Source of the DNA: an uncultured Myxococcales bacterium
GTDB lineage: Bacteria; Myxococcota_A; UBA9042
Assembly (NCBI GenBank): GCA_937910235.1
Contig: CALENB010000400.1
Span: 1 to 59,967 of the forward strand
Reading direction: 5' to 3'
Length of the DNA stretch: 59,967 bases
Below, piece after piece: positions 10,036-19,858 of this stretch. Numbering within the stretch: the stretch's first letter is position 1; every line of letters begins with the position of its first letter. The translations under genes and the position numbers were made by a program. Below the pieces are notes generated by a model. It did not search any database and was not told the origin of the DNA. It was given only the letters and a program-made list of their open reading frames with translations.

Positions 10036-11142
10036 CTAAAGTAGGTCGTCGCGGCCCCGTTGCCGCAGCAGCTCGACGATGGCGCGCACATCCTGCGAGC
10101 GGCCCACCGGCAGCGCCAGCACGGCGCCTTCGGTGGCGATGACGGCCACTCCCTCAAGCCCGATCGCGGCGAGCAACGGACCTTCGCTGACCAACACCGA
10201 GTTGGCGCAGTCCAGCTCGAGCACGTCGCCACGAATGAAGTTGCTGGCGTCGGCCTCGCGATGGTCGAGCAGGCTGCGCCACGCGCCGACGTCACTCCAG
10301 CTGGCATCGAGCCGCACGCTGCGTAGGTCGGTCCGATGCTCCATCACGCCATAGTCGACGCTGATCGACGGGCAAAGTGGGAATCGTTCGGTTAACGCCT
10401 CGGCGAAGGCGTCTGAGTCAAACCGCCCGACTTCGCCGCGTTCTAGCGGCGCTAGCGCCTCGTAGAGTTCGGGCAGGGCCGTGCGCACCGCTTTCAACGC
10501 GACGTCTGCGCGCAGCACAAACACCCCGGCGTTCCAGAGATGGCGTCCACCGAGCAGGTAATCCAACGCGGTCTCGACGTCTGGTTTCTCGACGAATCGC
10601 GCCACGGCCCAGACCGCAGGATCGGACTTGTCGGGGCTGAGTTGGTCACCGAGCTGGATGTAGCCGTAGCCCGTCTCCGGCCGCGTGGGCGCGACGCCGA
10701 GGGTGACGATGTGGCCCTCGTCCGCGTGGGCGCATGCGATCGACAGCGCCGCGACAAAACGCTCCGGTTGGCCGACGTGGTGGTCTGCGGGCAACAGCGC
10801 GAGGATGGCGTCGGGTGCGAGCTGGGCAGCGACGATGGCGGCGAGCGCCATGCACGGCGCGGTGTTGCGTGCGGCGGGCTCACCGATGACGTGCGCGGCC
10901 GGCACATTGGGAACGGCGGCGCGCACGTCGTCGACCAGGCGCGCTGCGGTGATGACCAACGCGCGTTCCGGCGGGCAGATCGGCGCGACGCGGGCGAGCG
11001 TCTCGGCCAGTAGCGTCTCACCGCTGACCAGCGCGACGAGCTGCTTGGGTCGCGCGCGACGACTCAGGGGCCAAAAGCGCGTGCCGCTGCCACCGGCCAT
11101 GACGGCGCAGACGAGGCGCTCGGTAGATGGATGAGGCTGCAT
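10036..11142 (-). CDS. manC: Mannose-1-phosphate guanylyltransferase
   Basis: About 368 residues. N-terminal VMAGGSGTRFWPLSR...PKQ is the nucleotidyltransferase signature, with VEKP further in. It lacks the C-terminal isomerase domain of long bifunctional ManC proteins, so it is a monofunctional GMPP making GDP-mannose from Man-1-P and GTP. TTG at 11145 and ATG at 11142 are adjacent; ATG has a GGAG site 7 nt upstream and is preferred. It sits 16 nt after the scoB stop and before the phosphohexomutase. Confidence 0.93.
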   Translation of the reverse strand: MQPHPSTERLVCAVMAGGSGTRFWPLSRRARPKQLVALVSGETLLAETLARVAPICPPERALVITAARLVDDVRAAVPNVPAAHVIGEPAARNTAPCMALAAIVAAQLAPDAILALLPADHHVGQPERFVAALSIACAHADEGHIVTLGVAPTRPETGYGYIQLGDQLSPDKSDPAVWAVARFVEKPDVETALDYLLGGRHLWNAGVFVLRADVALKAVRTALPELYEALAPLERGEVGRFDSDAFAEALTERFPLCPSISVDYGVMEHRTDLRSVRLDASWSDVGAWRSLLDHREADASNFIRGDVLELDCANSVLVSEGPLLAAIGLEGVAVIATEGAVLALPVGRSQDVRAIVELLRQRGRDDLL

Positions 11143-11158
11143 CAAGAGGCTCCGGAAC

Positions 11159-11818
11159 TCAGGCCAACGTCATGACACACAGGTCGTCGGCCACGGTGAT
11201 AGGCGCGCCGGTGCGCTCGCGAACCTCGGCGACCGTGACGCCGGGCGCGAGCTCACGCAGCAGGAATCCGGCGTCGGTGATGTCCAGCACGGCCAGATCC
11301 GTCACCACGCGGTCGACGCAGCGTTTTCCGGTCAGCGGCAGATCACACTGCGCCAGGAGCTTGGCGTTTCCGCGCTTATCGCAGTGGGTCATGGTGACGA
11401 CGACGCGTTTCGCGCCCGCGACGAGGTCCATCGCCCCGCCCATGCCCTTCACCACTTTGCCCGGGATCATCCAGTTGGCGATGTCGCCCTCCGCCGACAC
11501 CTGCATGGCGCCGAGCACGGTCAGGTCGACGTGGCCGCCGCGGATCATCGCGAACGACTCAGCGCTGTTGAAGTAGACCGAGCCTGGGATCTCGCTGATG
11601 GTCTGTTTGCCGGCGTTGATCAGGTCCGCGTCCTCCTCGCCGTCGAAGGGAAAGGGCCCGATCCCCAACATGCCGTTTTCACTTTGCAGCACGATGTCCA
11701 CGCCAGCCGGCACGTGATTGGCCACCAGCGTGGGGATCCCGATACCGAGGTTGACGTAGAAGCCATCTTTGAGCTCGTCGGCCACGCGGGCGGCGATTTG
11801 GTCGCGGTTGAGGGCCAT
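11159..11818 (-). CDS. scoB: 3-oxoacid CoA-transferase subunit B
   Basis: 219 residues. [12 protein letters not shown] holds the catalytic glutamate of family I CoA-transferases; [11 protein letters not shown] and [14 protein letters not shown] are further family motifs. With subunit A it moves CoA from succinyl-CoA to acetoacetate or a related 3-oxoacid (the PcaJ reaction on 3-oxoadipate is a close alternative). The frame is open 44 codons further upstream, but ATG at 11818 follows a GGAGG-like site and matches the family N-terminus ([12 protein letters not shown]). Oddity: subunit A is not next to it but about 27 kb away at 39209-39907 on the other strand. Confidence 0.93.
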   Translation of the reverse strand: MALNRDQIAARVADELKDGFYVNLGIGIPTLVANHVPAGVDIVLQSENGMLGIGPFPFDGEEDADLINAGKQTISEIPGSVYFNSAESFAMIRGGHVDLTVLGAMQVSAEGDIANWMIPGKVVKGMGGAMDLVAGAKRVVVTMTHCDKRGNAKLLAQCDLPLTGKRCVDRVVTDLAVLDITDAGFLLRELAPGVTVAEVRERTGAPITVADDLCVMTLA

Positions 11819-11834
11819 GATGCCTCCGATTGGG

Positions 11835-13151
11835 TCAAGGTGATGGGGGAGCGGCGGCGTCTCGATCGCCTGGGGCTGCCGCCCCGCCGGTGCCTGCCGT
11901 ACTGTCGGTCCCGGCCGCGCTGCCGGTGGCTCCCGCGCTGCCGGCGCCACTTGGAGGGGCCTTGTCGAGCCCTGCGTATTTGCGCCACGCGGCGACGCTG
12001 CCGCCCAACCGCTCGCCGGAGAGGTTTTCTAGCGCGTACACGACGTAGTTGGCAACCGGCTTGCGGTCTCGTTCCAGCTCCCTGACCAGCGCCGGGATCA
12101 CCGTGCGATCTTTGAGGGCCGGGAGCGCCTTGAGCACGTCGATTCGGGCCTCATCATCGAGCTTGCCAAAGACCTCCATGAGCGCCATGCCGGCGCCAAG
12201 GGGTTTGAGTTGAACGACGGCGTGCAGCAGCCACGTGCGCTCGCTGGCGGTGAGGTCGAGCGCCAACGCCGAGACCAGGACGGCGCGCTCGAGGGTCTTG
12301 AGTTGGACCGCCGCCAGAGCGGCCTCGCCTCGCAATCCTGGCGTGCGCAGTCCGAAGGCGACCAAGGGTTCGGTCCACCGTGCGGGTGCGGCAGCCACGA
12401 CCTTCAGCGCTGCGCGCCCGATATCACGGGATGGGTGGTCGACCAGCCTCGCCGCCGTGGTCAGCGCAGCGGCAGGGCCAAGTTTGGCCAGCGCCAGCAG
12501 CGCGGCGCGACGCGTGGGGCCAAAGGCGTCGGGCGCTGAGGCCAACGCCACCAACGTCGGCACGCTCGCCTCGTCACCGACCACCGCCAGCGCGTTCGCC
12601 GCCGCGGCCTGCAGCCGTGGGTTCTTGGCGTCCAAGAGCAGGGTCGTGAGCTTCGCGGCGGCCGGCCGGTGAGCAAGACCGGCGAGCGCGCCACAGGCGA
12701 TCACGCGCGCGTGGGTGTCACCGTCACCGAGGATCTGCATGAGCTCGGGGGCGGCGCCCGTCGCGCCCGCCCGCGCCGCCGCGCCGAGCAACTCGATACG
12801 CGCCGCGCTGCCGGACGGTTGTTTCTGCGCCGCGGCGAGCAGGGCCGGTGCCGCGTCCTTACCCAGCAAGATGCCAAGGGCCACGCCCGCCCGGGCGCGA
12901 AGCGTCGCCGACGTGCCGGCTGCGTGGAGCGCGGCCGTCAGCTCGGGGGCCGCAGCCTTGGGGTCGGCGAGGGCCGCCTTGAGCGCAGGGCATACGCTCT
13001 GATCCAGCCGCGCGCATTTCAGGAGCGCTGCGCCAGACCCCGCGCGAGCCGAGGTCGGCGCCACGAGCGCCACCAGCAGCACGACGACAGGACCGCCGAC
13101 GCCGAGCCAGTGCGGTGCGCGCGAGGATGGGACGGTAAGGGGCTGCTCCAT
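11835..13151 (-). CDS. HEAT-repeat protein with N-terminal membrane anchor or signal
   Basis: 438 residues from the ATG at 13151, which has GGAG about 7 nt upstream (an in-frame start at 13208 is less likely). A hydrophobic segment near residues 20-35 ([21 protein letters not shown]) indicates export or anchoring with cleavage after ARA. The rest is alpha-helical Ala/Leu-rich repeats of ~35 residues with the [21 protein letters not shown] look of HEAT/PBS-lyase repeats, then a Gly/Ala/Thr-rich low-complexity tail. HEAT scaffolds usually bind proteins; the partner is unknown. It precedes scoB by 16 nt and follows the VWA gene by about 166 nt. Confidence 0.75.
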   Translation of the reverse strand: MEQPLTVPSSRAPHWLGVGGPVVVLLVALVAPTSARAGSGAALLKCARLDQSVCPALKAALADPKAAAPELTAALHAAGTSATLRARAGVALGILLGKDAAPALLAAAQKQPSGSAARIELLGAAARAGATGAAPELMQILGDGDTHARVIACGALAGLAHRPAAAKLTTLLLDAKNPRLQAAAANALAVVGDEASVPTLVALASAPDAFGPTRRAALLALAKLGPAAALTTAARLVDHPSRDIGRAALKVVAAAPARWTEPLVAFGLRTPGLRGEAALAAVQLKTLERAVLVSALALDLTASERTWLLHAVVQLKPLGAGMALMEVFGKLDDEARIDVLKALPALKDRTVIPALVRELERDRKPVANYVVYALENLSGERLGGSVAAWRKYAGLDKAPPSGAGSAGATGSAAGTDSTAGTGGAAAPGDRDAAAPPSP

Positions 13152-13317
13152 CGGGACTCCGTGGCTGAGAGGGCGTGAGTTTGCCTCTTCTCGATCGATC
13201 GCGTCCACCTCGGTTCGTCAGCGCGATCCTGTTCACGGGATGGTCCCTGTCCGTCTTTGGTCGCGCGGCGCCGCCCTCTCGGTGCGCCGCGCCGCGCTCT
13301 CGTTGTGCCACGCCGCC

Positions 13318-15549
13318 CTAGGCCAGACCCCAACGTCGCCGCAGCGCCCACTCGCCGGTGAGCAGCAGCAGCAGAGCGAGCGCGACCCACGGGCTGCTCC
13401 AGAGTTCGGTGCGGCTGTGCTCGTGGACCACGGGGCTTCGATCGGGCGCCGTTGGAACGGCGGTCGCCGGCGGCGTGTTGCGCCATCGCTGCCCGCTCGT
13501 CGCCTGAGATAACGCCGCCAGACGCTCTGGGGCGGCCTGCAGATGCAGGTCCTCGTCGGCCGCTTCGGCGACGGCTACCGCGACGCGACCGCGACGCACG
13601 CGACCGTCAACCGTCGCCTCCACGTCGAGGCGCCACGGACCGCCGATCGGAGGTGTCCAGCGCAATCGGGCCTGACCCGCAGCGTCGGTGGTGGCCTGCG
13701 CTGCTGCTGGGTGCCCGACCGCGTCGGCGTCCGCCGGCAGCGGGACGGGTCGGAGCACCACGCGCACGCCCTGCGCAGGGCGCTGGTCCAGACCGAGGAC
13801 CTGCGCCACGACCACAGCTGGTTGACCCGGTAGGAGCACGTCGCGGTCGACACTCAGCTGAACCGCTGCAAACGCGGGGTCTTTGAGCAGCCAGCCCCGC
13901 ATTCGCCCCAGGAAGTGATGGTATGCGGCGCGGATCGCATCGCGGCCCTGCGTCTCGCCGTCTGGGAACGCCCAGCTCCACAAGCTGTCCGTGCCCAGCA
14001 CCGCGATGCGTCCTTCGCCGAACTCAGACACGGTGAGCAGCGGCGCCCCTTCCGGCCCTTGCAGCAGCACCGCGGCGCCCTCACGTGGCGTCGTTCGGCT
14101 GTTGAGCCCTGCCAAGGTCAAGCGCCGCCACAGGGCCTCGTTGTCCGCGTCCGTCGCCGCGAGCCGCGTGATGGCGTGGCGCGTGCCCAGCTCGGTGCGG
14201 CGTGGCGAAAACTCCCCCTCTCGCCATCCGTCATTGGCGCCGCTGGCAGCGTCCAATCGCACGGGTAGCCAGAGCGCGATCGAGCTCCGTTCATAGCCGC
14301 CGGCGGACAACGCCTCCGGGCCACCAAACACAGCGAACGCGCCGCCATGCGATACCCAGCGTCGCATGTTGGGTAGGAATCGTTCGATGCCAAACGGCGC
14401 GAAGTCGAAGTCGGAGAAGACGATCAAATCAAAATCGTCGAGGGCTGGGCCGAACAGCTGCTCAGACGGAAAGGGGATCAGCGTCGTGTCGGCCGAGCGA
14501 ACGAAGACGCCGCCGCCACGGCCGACCATGATGTAAAACGAGATCAGATCGACCGCGGGGTCGGCGCCGAGGTGGCTTCGCAGAAACCTCGTGTCCCAGC
14601 TTGGGTGACCCGCCAAATGCAGCACGCGAACGCGATCACGCACCACGTGAAGGGCGCGATGGACGCGGTTGTTGACGCGCGTCACCTCGTTGGGGAGCGC
14701 CGTCGCCGCCACGCTCAGGACGTGGCCGCCGAGCAGCTTGGGTTGAACTTCCAGCGCGATGGTTCGGCGTCGGGGGCCATCGACCGAGACCAGCCTGCTC
14801 GCGACGGGGACACCGTCGAGCGAGGCGACGACCGTGATCTCCCCGGGACCCGCCGGTTGACCGTCGACTGAGAGGTCGATCTCGATGGGCAGGACATTGC
14901 GGGCGAACGCGAAGGGGCTGGCGCGCACCGCCGTGATAGCGACGTCAGGCAGTGGCGCGAGATCTGGCAGGCTGACGGTGTGGACCGGCACCCCGAGCGT
15001 CGCCAGCGTCTCCCTCGCGGCGTCCGACAAGCCGTGGCTCAACTTGGGATCCAGGCCATCGCTGATGACGACGACCGCCGCGACGGCAGATGGGCCAGCG
15101 GTCTCCGCCAATTGACTGAGCGCGCCCACGAGATCGCTGTCGCCGTCCTCGGCGTCCAGTGCGTCAGGATCGCGCAGCGGACGCAGGCGCTCTCCGACGG
15201 CATACAGGCGCACACCGGCCCGGCCCGACAGGCTTTTAGCGGCCTGACGTGCCCGCGCCAGACGTTGGTTGTGGCCCATCGACCGAGACGCATCGACGAG
15301 GACGGCGATGACTCGGTCGCGGCCAGCAGACCGTTCTTGCACCCACGTAGGTTGCAGGAAGACCACGAGCAACCCCAACACGAGGGCGCCGCGCAGACCG
15401 AGCAGCGCGGCTCGTTCCCGCATCGACGCGTGATGTCGCAGGTTGGCCCAGGCAAAGCCGAGGACAGTGAGCGCCAGGGCCAGCACGACCAAGCGCGCTG
15501 TCCAGCCCCAGCCGAGCGTCCACTCCAGGCGACCGATGACGTGCGGCAC
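13318..15549 (-). CDS. Membrane VWA-domain protein with glutamine-amidotransferase-like domain
   Basis: 743 residues from a GTG at 15549 that lies 2 nt after the upstream gene's stop; an upstream in-frame start would run inside that gene. Two hydrophobic segments near residues 15-75 and one at the very end (WVALALLLLLTGEWALRRRW) indicate membrane anchoring. A VWA domain follows (IAVLVDASRSMG, the DxSxS MIDAS motif; VVISDGLD). A class-I GATase-like region has VLHLAGHPSWDTRFLRSHL and GGAFAVFGGPEALSAGG, with no catalytic Cys in the nucleophile-elbow position that I can see. Same design as the 941-residue protein at 33016-35841. Likely part of a MoxR/VWA-type envelope system; function unknown. 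Confidence 0.8.
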   Translation of the reverse strand: MPHVIGRLEWTLGWGWTARLVVLALALTVLGFAWANLRHHASMRERAALLGLRGALVLGLLVVFLQPTWVQERSAGRDRVIAVLVDASRSMGHNQRLARARQAAKSLSGRAGVRLYAVGERLRPLRDPDALDAEDGDSDLVGALSQLAETAGPSAVAAVVVISDGLDPKLSHGLSDAARETLATLGVPVHTVSLPDLAPLPDVAITAVRASPFAFARNVLPIEIDLSVDGQPAGPGEITVVASLDGVPVASRLVSVDGPRRRTIALEVQPKLLGGHVLSVAATALPNEVTRVNNRVHRALHVVRDRVRVLHLAGHPSWDTRFLRSHLGADPAVDLISFYIMVGRGGGVFVRSADTTLIPFPSEQLFGPALDDFDLIVFSDFDFAPFGIERFLPNMRRWVSHGGAFAVFGGPEALSAGGYERSSIALWLPVRLDAASGANDGWREGEFSPRRTELGTRHAITRLAATDADNEALWRRLTLAGLNSRTTPREGAAVLLQGPEGAPLLTVSEFGEGRIAVLGTDSLWSWAFPDGETQGRDAIRAAYHHFLGRMRGWLLKDPAFAAVQLSVDRDVLLPGQPAVVVAQVLGLDQRPAQGVRVVLRPVPLPADADAVGHPAAAQATTDAAGQARLRWTPPIGGPWRLDVEATVDGRVRRGRVAVAVAEAADEDLHLQAAPERLAALSQATSGQRWRNTPPATAVPTAPDRSPVVHEHSRTELWSSPWVALALLLLLTGEWALRRRWGLA

Positions 15550-15551
15550 CG

Positions 15552-16397
15552 CTAGCGGCCTCGCCGTCGGCGTAGCAGGTGACCGACGTGGGTGTGATCG
15601 TCTTTGTAGTTCAACGACACCGCGTAGACGACAAGGTTGATGCCCAGCCGCCACGCTAGCTCGCGTTGCCGCTCTCCACCGGGCAGCACCGGCAGCGCGG
15701 GGCCACCGGAGGTCGACTGCGAAAACGCCCCCAGCAGATCATTGCGGCAGTAGAGGACGGCCCAGCGCTTGCCAACCTGAACCCCCTCCAGGATCCGCAC
15801 GTCCGCTCGCCGACCGAATGGCTGCGCGAGTCGGTAAAACGTGCGGTAGACCACGTCATTGCTCGGCACAGGTCGCAGTCCCTGGCCAAGGACGCGCTTG
15901 ACGAGTCGTCGCACGTCGCGATCGAAACTCGGGCTGGGTCCGCTCTGGCTCACGTCGTCCACAATGAGCAGCCCACCACTCGACAAGTGCTCACGGAGGC
16001 GGGCCGCTGCGACGTTCGAGACGGCGCCGAGCGCGCCATCACCAGCCAGGATGAGCAGCGGATAGCGCAGCAGCGTCGGGCTCTCCGCGCGGACAGGACT
16101 GGATTCATGCGCGATCCGCACGCTCGTGCGGAGGCGCACCTCCTGCGCCCAAGCGCGCAGCGCCGAAGGTCGCGCCGGCGCGTGATCGTTGAGTCGCACC
16201 TGGACCAACTGCACCGTCGATCGCGGCGCCGGTGTGGCGTGCGCCGTGCCTGCGCCGAGGCAGAGCAGCAGCCACAGCCAAGCCACGGACCCTGCTCTCG
16301 CTGGCGCCGGGCGCGGCCAGTGCGCGCTTTCACCTCGCAGCTGCGCCAAGATCGCCGCGCGTTGAAAGCCAGAGAATGGGTGAGGGTGAGGCGCCAT
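15552..16397 (-). CDS. DUF4159-type exported protein
   Basis: 281 residues with a long basic N-terminus, then a signal-like segment (SVAWLWLLLCLGAGTAHA). The mature part has the DUF4159 pattern: YPLLILAGDGALGAVS, LREHLSSGGLLIVDD, SFDRDVRRLVKRVL, and a C-terminal WRLGINLVVYAVSLNYKDDHTHV. DUF4159 proteins usually travel with MoxR, DUF58 and VWA genes, which fits the adjacent VWA gene 2 nt downstream. Start chosen as ATG 16397; no clear ribosome site is visible, so a later start nearer the signal core is possible. Confidence 0.75.
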   Translation of the reverse strand: MAPHPHPFSGFQRAAILAQLRGESAHWPRPAPARAGSVAWLWLLLCLGAGTAHATPAPRSTVQLVQVRLNDHAPARPSALRAWAQEVRLRTSVRIAHESSPVRAESPTLLRYPLLILAGDGALGAVSNVAAARLREHLSSGGLLIVDDVSQSGPSPSFDRDVRRLVKRVLGQGLRPVPSNDVVYRTFYRLAQPFGRRADVRILEGVQVGKRWAVLYCRNDLLGAFSQSTSGGPALPVLPGGERQRELAWRLGINLVVYAVSLNYKDDHTHVGHLLRRRRGR

Positions 16398-16444
16398 GGC
16401 GGCAGGTTAGCCCTTCGAGTCAGCAGGAGCCACCGTCACCGCGC

Positions 16445-16879
16445 TCAGCGGGTTGGAATGGCGCGGATCGTGCCGGAGCTCTCGTCGCAAGTGTCATCAC
16501 GATCGCAGAGCCGCACGCGAATTCGCTGAGATGGCCCCGCGGCGCGCGGGCGGCCGGGACGGACCAGCGCCAAGTCGAACGCCGTCGCCAACCAGACGAG
16601 GTCCGCCGCCGCAGTCAGGGTCATGTCTTGCGGTCCGTCCAGTAACGTCCAGCGCAGCCCGCCGGCGCCGGGATCGAGGGCCACGAGCGTCAGCGACCAC
16701 GAGACGCCGACCTCGGTTTCGTAGTCCCCAAGCGGCGCCATGGTCGGACCGGCCGGCGCGGACGCGCAGCCGCAGCTGAGCGCCATCGCCGCGACCACCC
16801 AGCGCACCCAGCGGCGGCGGCCTATCACCCGGGCAGGGAAGCGCAGCTTTGCTTGAGTTTCGGCCGGTGGCACACTCAC
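16445..16879 (-). CDS. Small putative lipoprotein
   Basis: About 144 residues if started at the GTG at 16879, which has GGAG about 6 nt before it; the open frame extends to 16933. A basic n-region (RRRWVRW), a short hydrophobic core (VVAAMALSCGC) and a Cys pair form a plausible lipobox. The mature part contains DDTCDESSGTIRAI and no domain I recognise. It is divergent from the lipoprotein gene at 16982 across about 100 nt, and precedes the DUF4159 gene by 47 nt, so it may head that transcript. Confidence 0.55.
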   Translation of the reverse strand: MSVPPAETQAKLRFPARVIGRRRWVRWVVAAMALSCGCASAPAGPTMAPLGDYETEVGVSWSLTLVALDPGAGGLRWTLLDGPQDMTLTAAADLVWLATAFDLALVRPGRPRAAGPSQRIRVRLCDRDDTCDESSGTIRAIPTR

Positions 16880-16981
16880 CCTCGCTCCGGTGTCGGTTTC
16901 GATTCTGGTTGCCGGTTCACCCCACGACAGCATCCCGCGCTGGGCTCCGCTCTACGCCGCTATCGTCCCAGGAGGTCGACA

Positions 16982-18394
16982 ATGTCCTTGACGCTCAGGC
17001 TACCACCTTCGGCTCGGGTCGCGATGCCGCTCGCGGCGTTGTTCGCTACGCTGTGCCTGGCCGCCGGGTGCGGCGACAAGACGGGCGCCACCGCCGGCAA
17101 GGCCGCGCCTTCGAAGGCGACCGGCGGCGCCGCGACGGCCCCTGCGCCCGTCGTCGCCACGGCCCCTGTGGTGGCCAAGCCGCCGGCGCTCAAGCTGCCG
17201 CTCAAGCAAGTCCTCCACGCGCGCGTGACGGAGCGCTGCGCCATCAAGGGCGGAGAATCTCCCGACGAGGCGCTCATCATCGCCGCAGATGCCGCCGCTG
17301 GGCGGACCTTTCAGCCACAGCACGTCGGTGACGGCGCAGCGATGGTCCCCGCGCCGGCGCCCGCAAAACCAACCGCTAAGAAGAAGGGCGACCCATCGGT
17401 GGCCATCGCCGCTCCCCCACCCACGGCCAAGCTCGCCGAGGGCATGGCCGCGACACCGAAGGGCCGCGTCTATACGGACGACGCGGCACACAAGCGTTGG
17501 ATCGCCGACTACGGCCACGATAAATTGGCGCTGGAGACGTGGCCGGCCTGGAAATCCGACGTGACCAAGCAGGTCGAGGTGTGCCAGTGGTCCCCAGAGC
17601 GCGGCCTCATCGACGGCGCGCTCATCGACCGTTACACCGGCGCGTTCGTCGAGGTGACGTGCCTGCAAGACAAACATCGCGGCGCCGACGGCAACCTCGA
17701 CGAGGTGGCCCACGCACAGGCCGCGATCAAGGTCTTCGAGAAACACGGCTTCGACGCGCGCAGCTTCTCGCTGCTGGGCTTGATCATGGCGAAGTTCCCG
17801 ACCGTGCAGGCGACCGTGCACGCGGTGCGGGCCAAACTCTGCCCGGACCCACGGATCGAGCTGACCGCCAAGGCGAACAACGGCCCCTACATTGGTGCGC
17901 TGCGTGGCGATCTCGCCGGCACCGTGAAGCTGGTCGCGAAGGACGGCGCGCTGGCAGGGAGCCTCGCGCTAACGCCGGGAAAACGGCTCAAGAGCGCGAT
18001 TCAGATCAAGCTCTCCGGGACCATTCACGGTGATCGGCTGCACCTCAATGGCGTGACTGGGCAGGACTGGGTACGTCTCGATTGCGCGGGCGACCTGAAG
18101 ACATGCGAGTGGAGTGGCGAAGTCGGCTTCAAGAAGCGCAAGGGCCGTTGGTCCTACGAGCGCCCGGTGGAGCCGGTCGCCGCGCCTGGGACGATCGAGG
18201 CGAAGACACGCGCTGGGCCAGGGCCGAAGGTTGTGCCCGTAGCAGGGATCGTCGAGACGACCAAACCGGCCGCGCCACCGACCGGGTCGCCGCCGCCGAC
18301 GCCAGCGCCGAAGCTTGCCGGCCCGCCGCCTGGCTCCGCCAAGCCCGTGCAGCCCGTCGTGGACGCGCCCGCTGCGCCACCCGCCACAAAGTAG
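16982..18394 (+). CDS. Putative lipoprotein with Pro/Ala-rich linkers
   Basis: 470 residues. ATG at 16982 lies 7 nt after AGGAGG, a near-perfect ribosome site; the open frame extends farther upstream but without one. Signal peptide MSLTLRLPPSARVAMPLAAL... ends in a lipobox LAAGC. Ala/Pro/Lys linkers (residues ~25-60 and ~120-155) flank a Cys-containing globular part (WSPERGLIDGALIDRYTG, VTCLQDKHRGADGNLDEVAHAQAA) and a beta-rich segment (GPYIGALRGDLAGTVKLVAKDG). The C-terminus is again Pro/Ala-rich. No known family recognised. Convergent with the next gene (43 nt between stops). Confidence 0.75.
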   Translation: MSLTLRLPPSARVAMPLAALFATLCLAAGCGDKTGATAGKAAPSKATGGAATAPAPVVATAPVVAKPPALKLPLKQVLHARVTERCAIKGGESPDEALIIAADAAAGRTFQPQHVGDGAAMVPAPAPAKPTAKKKGDPSVAIAAPPPTAKLAEGMAATPKGRVYTDDAAHKRWIADYGHDKLALETWPAWKSDVTKQVEVCQWSPERGLIDGALIDRYTGAFVEVTCLQDKHRGADGNLDEVAHAQAAIKVFEKHGFDARSFSLLGLIMAKFPTVQATVHAVRAKLCPDPRIELTAKANNGPYIGALRGDLAGTVKLVAKDGALAGSLALTPGKRLKSAIQIKLSGTIHGDRLHLNGVTGQDWVRLDCAGDLKTCEWSGEVGFKKRKGRWSYERPVEPVAAPGTIEAKTRAGPGPKVVPVAGIVETTKPAAPPTGSPPPTPAPKLAGPPPGSAKPVQPVVDAPAAPPATK

Positions 18395-18436
18395 CGCCGG
18401 GGCCGGACGCAGCCAGACCTGCAGCCCACGCAAACC

Positions 18437-19858
18437 TCAAGGCCGCGGTGGTCCGCTGCGCTTGTGCGACTTGTTGAGCGCTGGGGGCGCCAGGACGATC
18501 CATCCGACGAAGCGAGTCTCCAAGATCAGGCGCTGCGCCGACGCCCGCGCACCCGACACGGTGAGCCGCTCGATCCGCACGCGCGCTGGCACGGCGACCG
18601 CTCCGATTTTGAGCGACGTGGCGAGCTGTTGAAGCTGCGCGCGGGCCTGCGTCTCCACCTGTGCCACGGGCAGTGACAAGTGGCGGACGACCAGCTTGCG
18701 GAGGTCTGAAGCCCGCAGCGCCGCCGCGAGATCGGCCACGGCGTCGTCTAGCACGATGGACAGCTGCACCTGGGCGAGCCCGACGCGACCCTCGTGCAGC
18801 GTCGGCCGGCCCCAAAGGATCACCTCCCCGTCGATCGCGCGCGTGGTCGAGATGCCGAGGAAGCTGGCGCGGGCTCGGCCGTCCAGCATCGCGTGGACCA
18901 CAACGGCGCCGCGGCTGGTGTCGATGCGCAGATCTTTGACGCTGACGTGGCCGCCCGGCCACGTGATCGGACCGCGGCGTCGCAGCTCAGCCAGCAGCGC
19001 CTTGCGGGCTCGGTCTGTGCTCAGGCCGACGGGGATCAGCAGCCGACTGGCCCGCTGTTCAATGCGCAACGTCGCCTCGACCAACGGCGGCCGATCGGGC
19101 TGAGAATCCGGGCTACAAGGCGCCTCCAGGGTTGGGTGGCCACGCAGCGCCGCCGCGAAACGCAGCCCCTCCGACGTGATCTGCGGCTGGCCGAGGACCA
19201 CCGACTCCGCGCGCGGCCGCAGGCAGGCCCCGTCTCCCAGTCGGAGGCTCCCAGCCAGCGCGGCCGTCAGGGGCCGCAGCAGCGGCCGCAGTGGTAGTCG
19301 CAGCTCAGTCAGGGCGTCCGTGAGGGCTCGGGTCGCGTCGCCTCCGAGGAAAGCGCGCAGCTGGTCGACCAGCACCCGGCTGTTGAGCGCCATGCGGCCG
19401 CGCTCGACCTCCACTCGAATCGCTGGGTCCCGGAGAGACAGCACCGCGTCGGGGTTGAGCCGCGGTCGTGCGCAGACCTCGATCCGGCCGCTCACCGCCC
19501 GCCGCATCTCACGACCAAGCATCTGAACCGCGCCCTGCCCAAGGAACGGCACATCGAAGCAGAGCCGCTCGCCGTCACCACGAACCCGCACGCCCGGGCG
19601 TTTCTGGATCAACAACGACCACCCTGCCAGCGCGCTCGTTTGACCGAGTTTTCGGTCGGGGATCGCCACCTGCTCGACCAACCGCGTGAGCTGATCAAAG
19701 CCGAGCCGCAGGTTCAGGAGCAGGTCTGAGGTCTCTGTCGACGGCGCTATCCGCGCCCGCACGTCGAGATCGGGCGCCGGCGCCCGCGCGTGCAGCGCGC
19801 ACCCGCCGACCGAGAGCGCCACCAGCCCCACCGTCAGCAGCCCCACCGCACCGCTCAC
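18437..19858 (-). CDS. DUF4403-like lipoprotein (tentative)
   Basis: 473 residues; N-terminal MSGAVGLLTVGLVALSVGGC is a lipoprotein signal with lipobox VGGC. The mature part is all alternating hydrophobic beta strands and basic residues: SDLLLNLRLGFDQLTRLVEQ near the start, VEVERGRMALNSRVLVDQL, and a late repeat-like half (VKDLRIDTSRGAVVVHAMLDGRA). Overall shape resembles the DUF4403/TULIP-like lipid-binding proteins, but this is a pattern impression. The ATG overlaps the stop of the upstream Cys-rich lipoprotein gene (ATGA), so the two are co-translated. Confidence 0.7.
   Translation of the reverse strand: MSGAVGLLTVGLVALSVGGCALHARAPAPDLDVRARIAPSTETSDLLLNLRLGFDQLTRLVEQVAIPDRKLGQTSALAGWSLLIQKRPGVRVRGDGERLCFDVPFLGQGAVQMLGREMRRAVSGRIEVCARPRLNPDAVLSLRDPAIRVEVERGRMALNSRVLVDQLRAFLGGDATRALTDALTELRLPLRPLLRPLTAALAGSLRLGDGACLRPRAESVVLGQPQITSEGLRFAAALRGHPTLEAPCSPDSQPDRPPLVEATLRIEQRASRLLIPVGLSTDRARKALLAELRRRGPITWPGGHVSVKDLRIDTSRGAVVVHAMLDGRARASFLGISTTRAIDGEVILWGRPTLHEGRVGLAQVQLSIVLDDAVADLAAALRASDLRKLVVRHLSLPVAQVETQARAQLQQLATSLKIGAVAVPARVRIERLTVSGARASAQRLILETRFVGWIVLAPPALNKSHKRSGPPRP

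Noticed and set aside
8932-10044. 370-residue open frame on the plus strand over the phosphohexomutase gene
   Set aside because: Antisense frame caused by high GC; no ribosome site and Arg/Ala-rich random composition; the minus-strand gene has clear family motifs.
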